Positions 55,901 through 64,000 of a stretch of 64,000 nucleotides of DNA are shown piece after piece. Under the pieces are notes generated by a model, which saw only the letters and a program-made list of their open reading frames with translations, was not told where the DNA came from and ran no database searches. The position numbers were made by a program, and so were the translations under genes. Each line of letters starts with the position of its first letter. The first letter of the stretch is position 1. Source of the DNA: Plazaster borealis (taxonomy: Eukaryota; Echinodermata; Asteroidea; Forcipulatida; Labidiasteridae); the NCBI GenBank assembly GCA_021014325.1, contig CM037464.1, forward strand, positions 7,409,127-7,473,126, read 5' to 3'.

Positions 55901-58900
55901 ATAATGTATCTTCAGGCGTGAACATGCAGGTTAAAAATCTAGTTAATCTAGTTTACGTAGGATTATTTTATATATAGGCCTATATATTTTTTTTCTTTTT
56001 AAAAATCATAAAATGATCCCCAAGGTTGTGAAAATACACGATGCATTGTTTTGGATGTTGATAATCAAGGATGCTGACATTGTAATTTGTATTTATTTTT
56101 TAGCTTTTTATTTTTTTATTTAAATTTGTTTAATTAATTAATTAATTAATTAATTTATTTATTTATTTATTAATACATTTTTAAAATTAATTTTATTTAT
56201 TAATACATTTTTAAAATTAATTTTATTTGTTCACAATATGTTACATTAGCTAACTGCGTACGTAGGGAGAACCCTGTTTTAAAAGCATAGTTTTTTTAAT
56301 TTCTAGTTAGCTGAGGAATTAAAAAACCAAAGAGCTGGGATTTTGAGAACAATTGTTCAGACGCTATTCTCAACTTACAAACTTGCAACAAGTTTATAAA
56401 GAGTGATTTCCAGAATAAATAAATGTACAATGTACATGTAGTGTAACTTTTGCCCTATTTTTATTAATACTTACCAAAGCTTAAAAGAATTATGCATATT
56501 ATTTAAAGTATATTAAAAGAATTATGCATATTATTTGAAGTGTATTAAAAGAATTATGCGTATTATTGTTTTTCTACTGGTACTACCCTGCAGTTCTCAG
56601 CTTGTGAACAATTCCGAAAAAACAAGGCATCTGTATAGACCACGTAATCTGTGACATCACATGTTTACAAAAGAGCAACAGAGCCTGGACTTCCTGCTGG
56701 CACGATTTGTACACAGCCCAATGGAAGAACACATATTTAAATTAAAAAACTTGTTGAGATTGCACTGTCTGATTTTTATCAACTTTTGATTTGAAGAAAG
56801 GGAGCGAATCTCAAAACTAAAACACTCTGTTATAACTCTTGAATTTATGTGGAAATTATGACGCATAAAGTTTCTCATGACCAGTGTACATGTAGTACCT
56901 CACCTGCCAGGAAATAACCTGGAATGTACAAGGTCACTCGTTTTGTAAACAAGGGTTACGTGTCTATAAATAGGCCTACATTTAAAGTTGTTATGAAATT
57001 TGATGATGGGTTTGGGGGCTGCCACAAATAATCCAGACTGTGGTGTACATACGGACCTGACAATAAATTCAGCTTGTGTACATTATATCGATGGGGGATG
57101 TACAGTGTAATGCAATCATGTAATAGCAGTGTACTTCGCTACATTACTATTCAGTTGGCAGTTTGATTAAAATAAACAAAAGGGAGAGACAGATCCCAAG
57201 GGCGAATAAAACAATGCATCGCTCACATCCTTCTTTTCTCATTGTCGGGTCTGGTAGTCATTGGTTTTACTCTTATGATTGTTCCCTAGAAAAGACTGGT
57301 TTTTATTTCACTTGTTGTCCTTCTTTTCTAGTGTCTTTTTCTTTGCACTTTTAAAATATTTTCTTCATGTTTCGAATGAAAAGAACAGACACGTCTAGAT
57401 GCATAAGCCTACATGTCCTCTAATCTTGTGTGATTGGTTAGGGATGAAAAATGTCAGACTCTTATTTGATTTCATACCTTGTTTTTGCCTGCTTGGTTAA
57501 AAAAAAAGTAGCCATTATTTTCTTCAGATATAAAGAAATCATGCTCTTTGATCTAATTCTCTAGTGCTGAGGATACTACTTTTTTTTCAGTCCTGAGTAG
57601 TTACATGTAATTAATTTAATTTATGAGTTACTTACTTCATGTTATAAGACAGGAAATATTCATAAAAAAGGGAACGATTTAGAAAACTTAGGCCTATTGA
57701 GACAAAATTCCTGTAGTACAGTAACTACATGTATTATTGGAGAATTCACTAGAAACCTCGTACTACAAATTTGTACTCCACAGTTTTGTAAACCAGAGCT
57801 TGTCTGTGCTCACTGAGTATGATTTTTACACAAACATGTTTACGGTACACTAATACTACATACATTCGTATAAATTTACAATGCCTACCATGCATTGTAC
57901 ATTTTTACGTGTTCAAAGTGAATGTCGGACTCATGTGCAAACTTGTGCATTATGCACTGGAGTAAACGTGTGAGCATGTAAACAACAGTGTGTAAAAGTA
58001 CTACACATGTACATGCGCCATAAGAAAGCATTACATCATGGCAGTGGTATGCACCCTGACTGAACCATGAGCAAAGAACAGTTGAAACATTATTATTGTG
58101 TCAGAGCATGGTCAGAGTCAGTCAGTCTACAGATTGACCACCAGTTCCGGTACTCTAACAACAGTCACACACAAGCAGTGTGTATATATTCTTTATTTGT
58201 ACCTGCATACTATGTGTTGTACACACCATTGTTGTTTTTCCCAGGGCTGAACTGACTTATTTACAGTATGTACATATTATACACGTGAATAGTACATTTA
58301 CACAGATTATTACTGATTTTTAAACTGTCCATCTTTACATTGCACTTGCACTGTAAATAGTAATTAAAAATGCAATTCGGTCGTTGTAATGCAAAGTTTT
58401 GAATATTTTTAAATAAACCGTAAACCATAACCTGATAACTACATAATCTACAATGTATGAAGTGTTCAACAATATGACAGAGCTATTGATTACATGAAAA
58501 AGCTACATTTTGAGTTATGTTCCCACTGTGCAATGATGACATGATGTGTATTTATTCGCATGATCTCCAAAAGGGGTCAGACAACAGTGTTTGCCGTTCC
58601 ACCCGGCCTCAAATTTTGGCGGAGGAAAAAAGATGGCCACTCGATGATGACAGTCACGTTAAAAATGTGTTTCTGCATAATAGGCCTACACTAAACCATA
58701 AACAACGAAAAACTCTAAATGGTTTTCATCCATAAGGGTGATTAAATTTCTGAGTGCATGTACATACATGTACAATGTATGTAAAAATAATTTTCCTGAA
58801 TTTATAGAAATCGAACATTAACAAAAGATGATAATTGTAGGTTTCGGATCCTAGGCACAAGCACTCGACGCCACGTCCGATTCAAGCGACTTCAGCTATG

Positions 58901-61077
58901 GCTATGATAAATTTGCACTGTGGTTAGTGTCCAACATCTCAAAAAGGCTAATATAATGACGAGAAGCATGGATGCAATTGCCTCCATGAAGTTACATACA
59001 TTATCAGGCCTGCAGGTGTTCTTGGAGACTGTCCACGTAAGGCCAAATAAAAAAAAATACCAGTTGATCGTCCTGATTTTTCCAAAAAGAGGAGGATGAG
59101 GGCCTTTTTATTTTTTATTTTTTATTTTTTTTCCAAGATGGCCGCCAAGTATTTCAATTCAAACAGGCCACCAATTCTTCAGTTTGAAATCACCGCTAAC
59201 TTTCTATCTATTTGTTACATGAGAACCCGGGTTAACAGAGATTATTACACTAAGATGAACATGAATAATTGACTCTGTAAAAAGAATGGTACAAAGACAC
59301 TGCTGAGTTGATGTTCAAAGCTGCTTTCAATGTTTCTAAGTCATCAATTCAATTCAATTCAATTTAATTAAAAAGGTTCATTAAACTTTCTCAAAATCTA
59401 TTTGTGTGCAGGTACTTTTTCAAAGGATTAAAAAAATAGTAACACCTCACCCAAGCAATCTGAAAGCACAAAAAATGCAGAATACATCAGAGACACCAAG
59501 TCAGATTTGATCATGGACAAATACTTGTGAAAACAAATTAAAATGACGTTAGTGATGTACCCGGCACGCCAGAAAAAAAGAAAAGAAAAAAAAAGAAAAG
59601 AAAAATTAATAAAATAATAAAATCGAAAAAGAAAGAAAGGATGCGGCCTCAAAAAGGATGCGGGCGGGGACGATCAACTGGTATTTTTTGTTATTTAGCC
59701 TAAAATCATGATGGGTACACATTTGTAATGTGAAATTTTACTATCCATTTTTGACACCTTTGTACAAATTTATCCACTGTGAGTTACACCTACATGTACA
59801 TGTATGTCATGTATAGCCTTTGGTTTGAGATGCTTTTTGCGCAATCTAAGGAGCGTTGTTTTGAACACAATTTTTTCCCCAGGATATGTTCAGGCCTTGC
59901 ACTTTTAAAGCTTTTTTAAAAAGTAGCCTACTGGGCCAGTAAACTGTGCATTTGACTTGCCCCCAGAAAGTTTTGGTAGCCAAGAATTTATGAGCGATAT
60001 AAACAAGTCAGTTTGGCAGTTTGCAGTAGCCCATAGGGCAAGTTGAGAAGTGGTGTTTGTTTACTAGCCTGTTGCAGTATTTACTAGACAATGTACCCCG
60101 GACTAGTGTTAAGGGCGAGCCCTGTGTTTCACTTGTGTTAAATTGTGTTCATAATCTCATCCATGCCATGCAAACTTCTGTGCCAAAATAGAAAGACGTA
60201 CATGTAGTCATCTGCATACATAATGCAAAGTACATAATGTAAATGACAGTTTAACGACATGTTAATTCTTATTTTCTCAATACAGGACGGGATTTCAGCC
60301 CTTGTCAGTGATGTCAACATCCCAGCTGTGAAAAGGAACAAAAACGTGGAAACATTTCTGAAGAGATGTGAGTAAAAGACAAGTATTTTACACATGTAGC
60401 ACACCCTCTCTCCATCCAGCCAGGCTGGAAGCAAAGTCACTCGGTGATTGATTGGAAAGTCAATTTCACTTATTCAGTTCAATTTAATTCAGTTATTGAA
60501 TGTCTTTTTGATACCTAGTACAGACTTATCCTGCCTTAGAAATTTCTCTGGACCGAAAGTATTTTTTTGAAGACCTAAAGTTTCTCTTTATTTTATTTAA
60601 AGGCAGTGTATATTTTGTCAGCACTGAACATGTGCAGTGACTGTTTTGAGGGGACTTGGACATTTTACATTGACAAATATTAGTCTGGTTCCATGTCAAT
60701 ATTTGCTGTTGTGACTTCATATTCACGAGATGTGAATCAGACCATTTATGAATTTCTGACTTTATTTCCCTTTAAAAGTAAATCCTCAGAAGCCACAAAT
60801 CAGAAAATGAAAAAGTAATACTTTCCATTTAAATGTAGGAGTAATTCTTGAACCTTTGTCAAGGTTTACGTACATTGTAGGTCCTATGATATATGGCCAA
60901 CTAAGCACATTTCCAAGTAACAGTTGAATACTGTAACTTATGTAGTTGAATCTACTGTATTGTTAACTTTTTGAAGATGATGGACCAGTTGATGACGTGA
61001 AGCTTCACAGACTGTCGTCGCATGACTTCCAAGTCATTAAAGTCATCGGAAGAGGAGCTTTTGGAGAAGTACAAGTG
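39518..61077 (+). CDS. ROCK: Rho-associated protein kinase (ROCK), first three coding exons, continues beyond window
   Basis: Exons 39518-39601, 60286-60367 and 60977-61077 join in frame (phases 0, 1, 0) into 89 residues. These align with the ROCK N-terminus: DPRSELNHEALL (cf. DPRSPINVESLL), DGISALVSDVNIPAVKRNKN with FLKRY (cf. [20 protein letters not shown]), then HDFQVIKVIGRGAFGEVQV, the kinase start with the Gly-rich loop at residues 80-85. MRCK and citron kinases share the Gly loop but not the DGxxALV...RKNKN segment, which favours ROCK. ROCK is a cytoplasmic Ser/Thr kinase activated by RhoA-GTP that controls actomyosin contraction. Coiled coil, RhoA-binding and PH regions must lie beyond 64000. 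Intron 1 is 20.7 kb and filled with small transposons. Confidence 0.95.
40106..40250. mobile_element. Short MITE related to the 23440-24788 element
   Basis: About 35 bp inverted arms, beginning ATAGGCTGTGCAAGTCTCG on the left, with GGGACC / GGTCCC words inside. Only 145 bp long. It is uninterrupted and serves as an empty-site comparison for the solo LTR at 23469. Confidence 0.85.
41071..41535 (-). pseudogene. Possible protein remnant, unidentified
   Basis: One minus-strand frame is open across 465 bp except for a single TGA (about 41308). It reads VLTCVELECIWAIFRTKTSP and FLPDLFVLDVCPGVPTC before the stop, then WDSAIKSIRKIEQDA and a hydrophobic segment (FFLMFKIGSFTLIGGATLLY). The opposite strand is also open for 114 codons, so coding is unproven. 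No family is recognised. Confidence 0.2.
41647..41862. mobile_element. hAT-type MITE with 8 bp target duplication
   Basis: A 200 bp element (41655-41854) with ends CAGTGGTGTAACCAGG and CTGGTTATGCCACTG, flanked on both sides by CTGTAGGC (41647-41654 and 41855-41862). CAGTGG termini with 8 bp duplications are hallmarks of hAT transposons. C- and G-runs fill the interior. A half copy of the same end (CAGTGGCGTAACTGGGG) occurs at 21478. Confidence 0.88.
42120..43049. mobile_element. 918 bp non-autonomous DNA transposon with 6 bp target duplication
   Basis: Perfect 19 bp inverted ends TAGGGCCAATGATTTTCCG (42126-42144) and complement (43025-43043), flanked by TACTTG (42120-42125 and 43044-43049). 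Subterminal GAAACGGAA motifs recur near both ends, as expected for transposase-binding repeats. No transposase ORF. The superfamily is not assigned. Confidence 0.88.
44217..44597. mobile_element. TTAA-flanked MITE, diverged relative of family I
   Basis: TTAA at 44217-44220 and 44594-44597. The right-hand interior shares family I words (TTTCTCAAAAATG, CAACAGCT, AGTAAGTTTTTATGGTAAT, AGTAATTACCAAAGGTA). The left end is diverged. Confidence 0.65.
45471..45561. repeat. 91 bp hairpin element with CG-alternating stem
   Basis: AACTCTCACCCAGATACC, CATGCGCGCGTGC on the left pairs with GCACGCGCGCATGCAGTAC and TTGGGTGAGAGTT on the right, a stem of about 31 bp with few mismatches. The GCGCGC core alternates purine and pyrimidine. 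Confidence 0.8.
46528..47506. mobile_element. TTAA-flanked element with internal ORF (family III)
   Basis: TTAA at 46528-46531 and 47503-47506 bound 971 bp with ends AGGGACACACCGGCT and (complement) AGGGGTACACCGGCT. The right part (about 46900-47370) is clearly more GC-rich than its surroundings and contains the ORF at 47207-47365. Confidence 0.8.
47207..47365 (+). CDS. 52-codon ORF inside the TTAA element, hypothetical
   Basis: ATG to TGA: basic and Ala/Ser-rich (MFTPPKKFRSGAAGRPVKSS, then EKREVASDRAAKTMSSKFDG and WKSVYADL). Composition looks protein-like and it lies wholly in a transposon, so it may be an N-terminal remnant of an autonomous element's gene. The minus strand of the same stretch is also open, and the family is not recognised. 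Confidence 0.3.
   Translation: MFTPPKKFRSGAAGRPVKSSAEKREVASDRAAKTMSSKFDGCNGWKSVYADL
47580..47690. repeat. Short tandem repeats ending in a GAGCCCTGG motif
   Basis: GTCGTGAGTTTACTG occurs twice and GGCCTGATGCTGAAATCACT twice in tandem, followed by a TGTAAATTTTGAGCCCTG end that also occurs at about 43955-43977. This resembles one terminus of a dispersed DNA element. Confidence 0.5.
48829..49616. mobile_element. AGGCCAAA-ended DNA element, copy 1
   Basis: About 34 bp inverted ends: AGGCCAAACAAAATAAATG followed by TTCTGTTTCCG on the left, and the complement on the right (GTTTGGCCT at 49608-49616). 788 bp, AT-rich interior, with a repeated TTTGTAGTTTGCGCTCTG motif at 49199 and 49263. Related ends occur at 59040-59701. 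Confidence 0.8.
50530..50697 (-). mobile_element. tRNA-derived SINE of a second family
   Basis: On the minus strand: A-box-like TTGGCTCAGTAGTTTC, B-box-like GGTTTGAATCC, then GGGTTTTCAGTCCCTGCCCG and AGGTTTCCCCCAATTGGGG. Body and head differ from the other SINEs in the window. Confidence 0.6.
50992..51471. mobile_element. TTAA-flanked MITE, family IV
   Basis: TTAA at 50992-50995 and 51468-51471. The ends share GTAGGGTGATAGTTTGG / GTAGGGTCATTGTTTAG. The left part matches TTAAAGGTAGGGTCATCG and TTTTTTGTCAACGT at about 26984 and 29703, half copies inside the duplicated unit. Confidence 0.68.
52278..52652. mobile_element. TTAA-flanked MITE, family I, copy 2
   Basis: TTAA at 52278-52281 and 52649-52652, ends AGGCACTGAACACATTTGG and complement. 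Interior words (CAACATATGCATAAAATAAC, TTCAGAGGGAGTCGTTTC, TTTTATACTATCAACAGCTC) match the copy at 20636-21006. Confidence 0.85.
52845..52935 (+). repeat. (TTTA)n microsatellite followed by a G-run
   Basis: About 18 uninterrupted ATTT units, then TTA units and a G-rich homopolymer to about 52962. Homopolymers of this kind occur at many places in the window. Confidence 0.95.
54264..54624 (-). mobile_element. tRNA-derived SINE, full-length copy e with TTA-repeat tail
   Basis: Minus strand order: head GTGTCGTGGCCGAGCGGTTA, B box GGTTCGAATCCCGG, body CTTGTGTCCTTGAGCAAGAC, AGGGTAGAGGTTGATATTG, GGAGCGCCACGGTTGCCC, then AATGTAAAGCGCATTGAGAC, ATGCGCTATATAAGAACTTG and a TTATTATTATT tail. The 3' segment matches the LINE tail at 32985-33060. 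Confidence 0.9.
56115..56235 (+). repeat. AT-only simple repeats (TTAA/TTTA)
   Basis: ATTAATTAATTAATTA followed by TTTATTTATTTA and a duplicated 31 bp AT-only unit (TTTATTTATTAATACATTTT, 56182-56226). Confidence 0.85.
56633..56888 (-). repeat. Dispersed repeat shared with 21822-22085
   Basis: Reverse-orientation copy of the repeat near the CXC ORF, with the same TATAGACC end at 56633 and the same order of words through to ATGACCAGTG. Moderately diverged. Confidence 0.8.
59040..59701. mobile_element. AGGCCAAA-ended DNA element, copy 2
   Basis: Inverted ends AGGCCAAATAAAAAAAAATA with CCAGTTGATCGTCC on the left, and GGACGATCAACTGG with TATTTTTTGTTATTTAGCCT on the right. 662 bp, containing CAAGATGGCCGCC and A/G- and T-rich tracts. 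The outer end relates it to 48829-49616. Confidence 0.8.
60286..60367 (+). CDS. ROCK: ROCK coding exon 2
   Basis: 82 bp between acceptor TCAATACAG and donor GTGAGT. Encodes DGISALVSDVNIPAVKRNKN and ETFLKR with the first base of the next Tyr codon. This is the conserved capped helix-bundle dimerisation segment that precedes the ROCK kinase domain. Confidence 0.94.
60977..61077 (+). CDS. ROCK: ROCK coding exon 3 (start of kinase domain)
   Basis: 101 bp between acceptor TTTTTGAAG and donor GTAAGA. Completes the Tyr codon and encodes HDFQVIKVIGRGAFGEVQV, the nucleotide-binding Gly-rich loop. The catalytic Lys should be in the next exon, which is not in the window. Confidence 0.95.
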
Positions 61078-61242
61078 GTAAGAAACTATAGGCCCCCTTT
61101 GTGATTTTCGTAGCTATTATTTTCTTGGCACTATTTTTCTTTGCTGACCAGATATTTGAAAACCTGCTTAGCCTATTGTTCATTATCCCTTACCTTGCTA
61201 AAAAGCAACAAAATGCACCAATTGGTGTACATTTTTTGTAGC

Positions 61243-61587
61243 AATTACAGGCCTGTGAGATCTCCGCTATAAAGCGGATATCCGCTTTTTTCTTTTTTTG
61301 GCGATTTTTTTATTTCCGCTTATTTTTTCTTTGTTTTCTTTTTCGTTTTTTTTCTTTGTTTTTTTCCCCCCTTTTTTTTGTTTTTTTGTTTTTTGTCTTC
61401 ACTTTTTGGCCTTATATATGCTTACAACTACAATAATGTGACATAAGCCTAGTTACTGGATCAATGGGGTGCCCCAATTTGACCAGCGTAAATGCGTGAC
61501 GCGCGCTCACTTGATGTTCCACGATCATTCTTACATCATGTAGTGTTTCAGCTCTTTTTTTAAGGGTCCACTCACAGGCCTGTAATT
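61243..61587. mobile_element. MITE in ROCK intron 3
   Basis: Perfect 17 bp inverted ends AATTACAGGCCTGTGAG (61243-61259) and complement (61571-61587). The left subterminal region has a GCGGATATCCGC palindrome and a long T-rich tract. Confidence 0.75.
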
Positions 61588-64000
61588 AGCAGTCAACTAA
61601 AATCCCATACTCTGCTGCATGGTGCTGCGTTCTACAGGAGCCTGACATGCAAGTCTCCAGCAAACTTCAATGCAGTAGCAGTGGCCCAGTGCCAGGGCTG
61701 GCAACACCGGTTCACTTCACAATGCAATCAGATTCTTCTGCTTAGAGGGGTTTTCAATTCAACTGTGTCTTGCATTTTGCAGGCTTGGAATTTCATCATT
61801 GAGAGGACAAGGCCATTTTCATTTTGAAGAGGGCACTTCCATTTGAAGATCTTAAAGTCTATGGGAAACTTGTGAGGGGGCACCAAGGCCAAGACTAGGG
61901 AAACAGCCTCCAGGCCCATGCGTGTAGCAGGGTGTCTAGAAAACACACGATGGTAGTCAGGGATTTTACTTTCTCCTTAAAGTAGGAATGGCAATTATCA
62001 AAAAGTATGTGAACAGTTTCAAGGAAAGCTGACTGATTAGCAAGCTCATACACATACCAGTACGGTAGTACCAATCCTCCAGAGAAATGGTTTCATCTGA
62101 ATACTGTCAAAAGTGGAGAAAATAGCATTTGATGAACCCCCCAAATCACCACTGCTTATTTTGATTGCCAAACTCAAAATAAGCTCAAGAAAGTGCACAA
62201 AATCCCCAAACAAACAGGTTTTGTAATTCATTAAAACGAGATCTCATAATGTGATGACATTTTCTTAGGTTGGCTGGATGGTACAGTACAATGTATGCCA
62301 TTTTTTAAACTAGAGTATAAACAATTTACTCTTCAAAAATCAAATTTACTCTTCATGTACAATGTACATGTACCTTTAAGCCCATATTATAAATCGTTCT
62401 GGTACATGTACTTGTAGTTGTTTTCTACATTTTGCAATTTTGTTATCTTCTGAAATGAAACAAGCCCTGCTAGACACAGCATTTATCATGGGGTTACCAG
62501 AGATTATCCATTAGCACTTAGACTGAAATGATCATACAGCCCCTGGTTTCAATTCCCACGTCTGGATTTGACGTAAACAGCCGAGGAGGCTGCGATCAAC
62601 TCTGTTGGGTATTTCCAGGCTGCTTTATTTAGTAAACATAATGGCAAGCGCCAGAGAAGTTTTTTGAGATGCTTATCGTGGAGTGTTTTGTTTTTCTGGT
62701 TTGCTTGGATTTTGCGTGATGTAATAAAAAGGTCTAAAGGAATTTGATATTGGAGTATTCTTAAACACGATGCCACCCCCAGAAAAAAACCCAAACAGAA
62801 ATGGAGACGCAGGTTGTATATAATGTGTACATTGCACTTGTACAAAAACTGTGGCATTAGCGCTGCAAGATCTTACATGTATCTGTGTTTGATTGAAAGG
62901 TAAAAAAACACACAATTTACCCCGAGCAACAATATCAAATCTCACTCTCTATTGTTTGTTTTTGTTCATAATTACGTGCCTTTACAATAACAAAGATCGT
63001 TTCTGCACAAAAAACCCTGATATTTTAACAATGAAGCAGACTCATTGTAAGACCTTGTTGTGTGCCTGTAATCTGCCATGAACAATTCAGTCATAGGGAT
63101 AACTTTTCAAAAAGTCAGTTTACTTTTTCGGTCACTCGTTTCATCTGGGTAAAGAGAAAAAATAGCATCTAGTTGACTATTCACAGGTCGCACTCACAGG
63201 CAGGGGGTGGCGTGATGAAAGAGTTTGCCATCAGTTTATCTATTCCAAGCCTTCTCTGGCATTCCTGTTTCGATTTTTCACAAAATGTGAAATGAAGCGA
63301 ACCCCAGCAGCGGGAGAAATCAGCGTCTGTGATTGTTGATCTGAATGATGTGATTTAATGAAAATTACCGCGCCTGTCCCTTGGAAGGGGGGAAAAAACT
63401 AGCGCTAGCGAAGATTCTAGTGTCAGTGGGTCTACAGTGCAAGTGTGTTTCAAGCTGAGTAGGTACGGAAAGTTTATATTTTGCAGAAGTATCGGCGACC
63501 GTGAACCACATAGAAATTAATTCCTGAAGCAGACGAGACTGTTTTTCCTGAATAAAGGGAAAAATTTAAAACAAAAGAGGAAAATTTGTTTAGAGTGCTA
63601 TCTTAGAGACCTTGGGCCAATTTCATAGCGCTGCTTAAAACAGGAAGCAAATTATCATGCTTCATGTAGCAGAAAAATTTGCAAGAAAATTAGGTGGTCA
63701 GCTTGTGCATTCACCATGAATTTACATTGTTTTGTCTTTCGTTTGCTTACAGTAAGCACCGGAAGGTTAGCATGCCTTTTCCCGTGCTTACAGTTAGCAG
63801 TGCTTTCAAAAGGAAAAAGCCCAGTCAGCACCAATGGTTGTTCAATTGGCAGCTCTATGACTGTTTGAGCACAAAAAGTAGCTAAGCACAACAAAATTAT
63901 GCTTTTTATACCAGAATGAGGTTACCGGCCAAACTGCCATGTTACATGATGTAACATTTGTGACTAGTATCCTGCTCATTTTTGCTAAGTAGACAATGGT
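61588..64000 (+). other. ROCK intron 3, remainder
   Basis: No exon matching the expected continuation of the ROCK kinase domain (around the catalytic Lys) was found, so intron 3 extends past the window. A 22 bp stretch including GCAGGGTGTCTAGAAAACAC at about 61927 also occurs in a RidA intron (32252), marking a dispersed repeat. Otherwise unremarkable. Confidence 0.5.

Noticed and set aside
59890..60125. hAT-like element from CAGGCCTTGCAC to GGGCGAGCCCTG
   Set aside because: The ends match poorly and flanking 8-mers differ; similar GAGCCCTG ends at 39643, 43977 and 47685 suggest a family, but boundaries cannot be set.
62549..62945. Overlapping minus-strand ORFs of 102 and 90 codons
   Set aside because: Inside ROCK intron 3, no domain or splice signals, overlapping frames; chance ORFs.

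Overview
The window looks like nuclear DNA of an animal, most likely an echinoderm and perhaps a sea star. That assignment is an inference from spliced metazoan genes, an AT-rich background packed with short inverted-repeat elements, tRNA-derived SINEs, CR1/L2-type LINEs, and foldback elements resembling those known from sea urchins. No single marker here fixes the species.

Genes. Four host loci can be supported: (1) the C-terminal half of a trypsin-family (S1) protease at the left edge (2-526, +), whose catalytic Ser195 is replaced by Thr; (2) a complete four-exon monocarboxylate-transporter-like (SLC16/MFS) gene (14436-20511, +); (3) a complete six-exon RidA (2-iminobutanoate/enamine deaminase) gene (34641-30409, -); (4) the first three coding exons of a Rho-associated kinase (ROCK) gene (39518-61077, +), with a 20.7 kb first coding intron, running off the right edge. 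RidA and ROCK are head to head, with start codons 4.9 kb apart. Lesser candidates are a small Cys-rich CXC-like ORF (22400-22624), a putative terminal exon present in two copies (27178 and 29897), and a 52-codon ORF inside a TTAA-flanked transposon (47207).

Mobile DNA. From 4.3 to 11.6 kb there is a foldback element, a minisatellite, a nearly full-length but frameshifted LINE (two ORFs) and an antisense fragment of a second LINE. A 0.6 kb palindrome lies at 13.0-13.6 kb. Introns of the transporter gene hold inverted-repeat elements and arrays of TGACGTCA and ACCGGAAGT words. At 23.4-24.8 kb a solo LTR sits inside a DNA element. From 24.9 to 30.3 kb a 2.7 kb unit containing a foldback element is tandemly duplicated. 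RidA introns carry SINEs and a LINE 3' end whose tail matches a SINE tail elsewhere. ROCK intron 1 is a collection of non-autonomous DNA transposons, several with readable target-site duplications (TTAA; an 8 bp hAT-type duplication; a 6 bp duplication).

No prokaryotic features, CRISPR arrays, rRNA or functional tRNA genes were seen. No operon-like or multi-gene pathway system is evident. The most unusual content is the foldback/tandem-duplication complex, the nested solo LTR with a natural empty-site relative, the large palindromes and the Ser-to-Thr protease.
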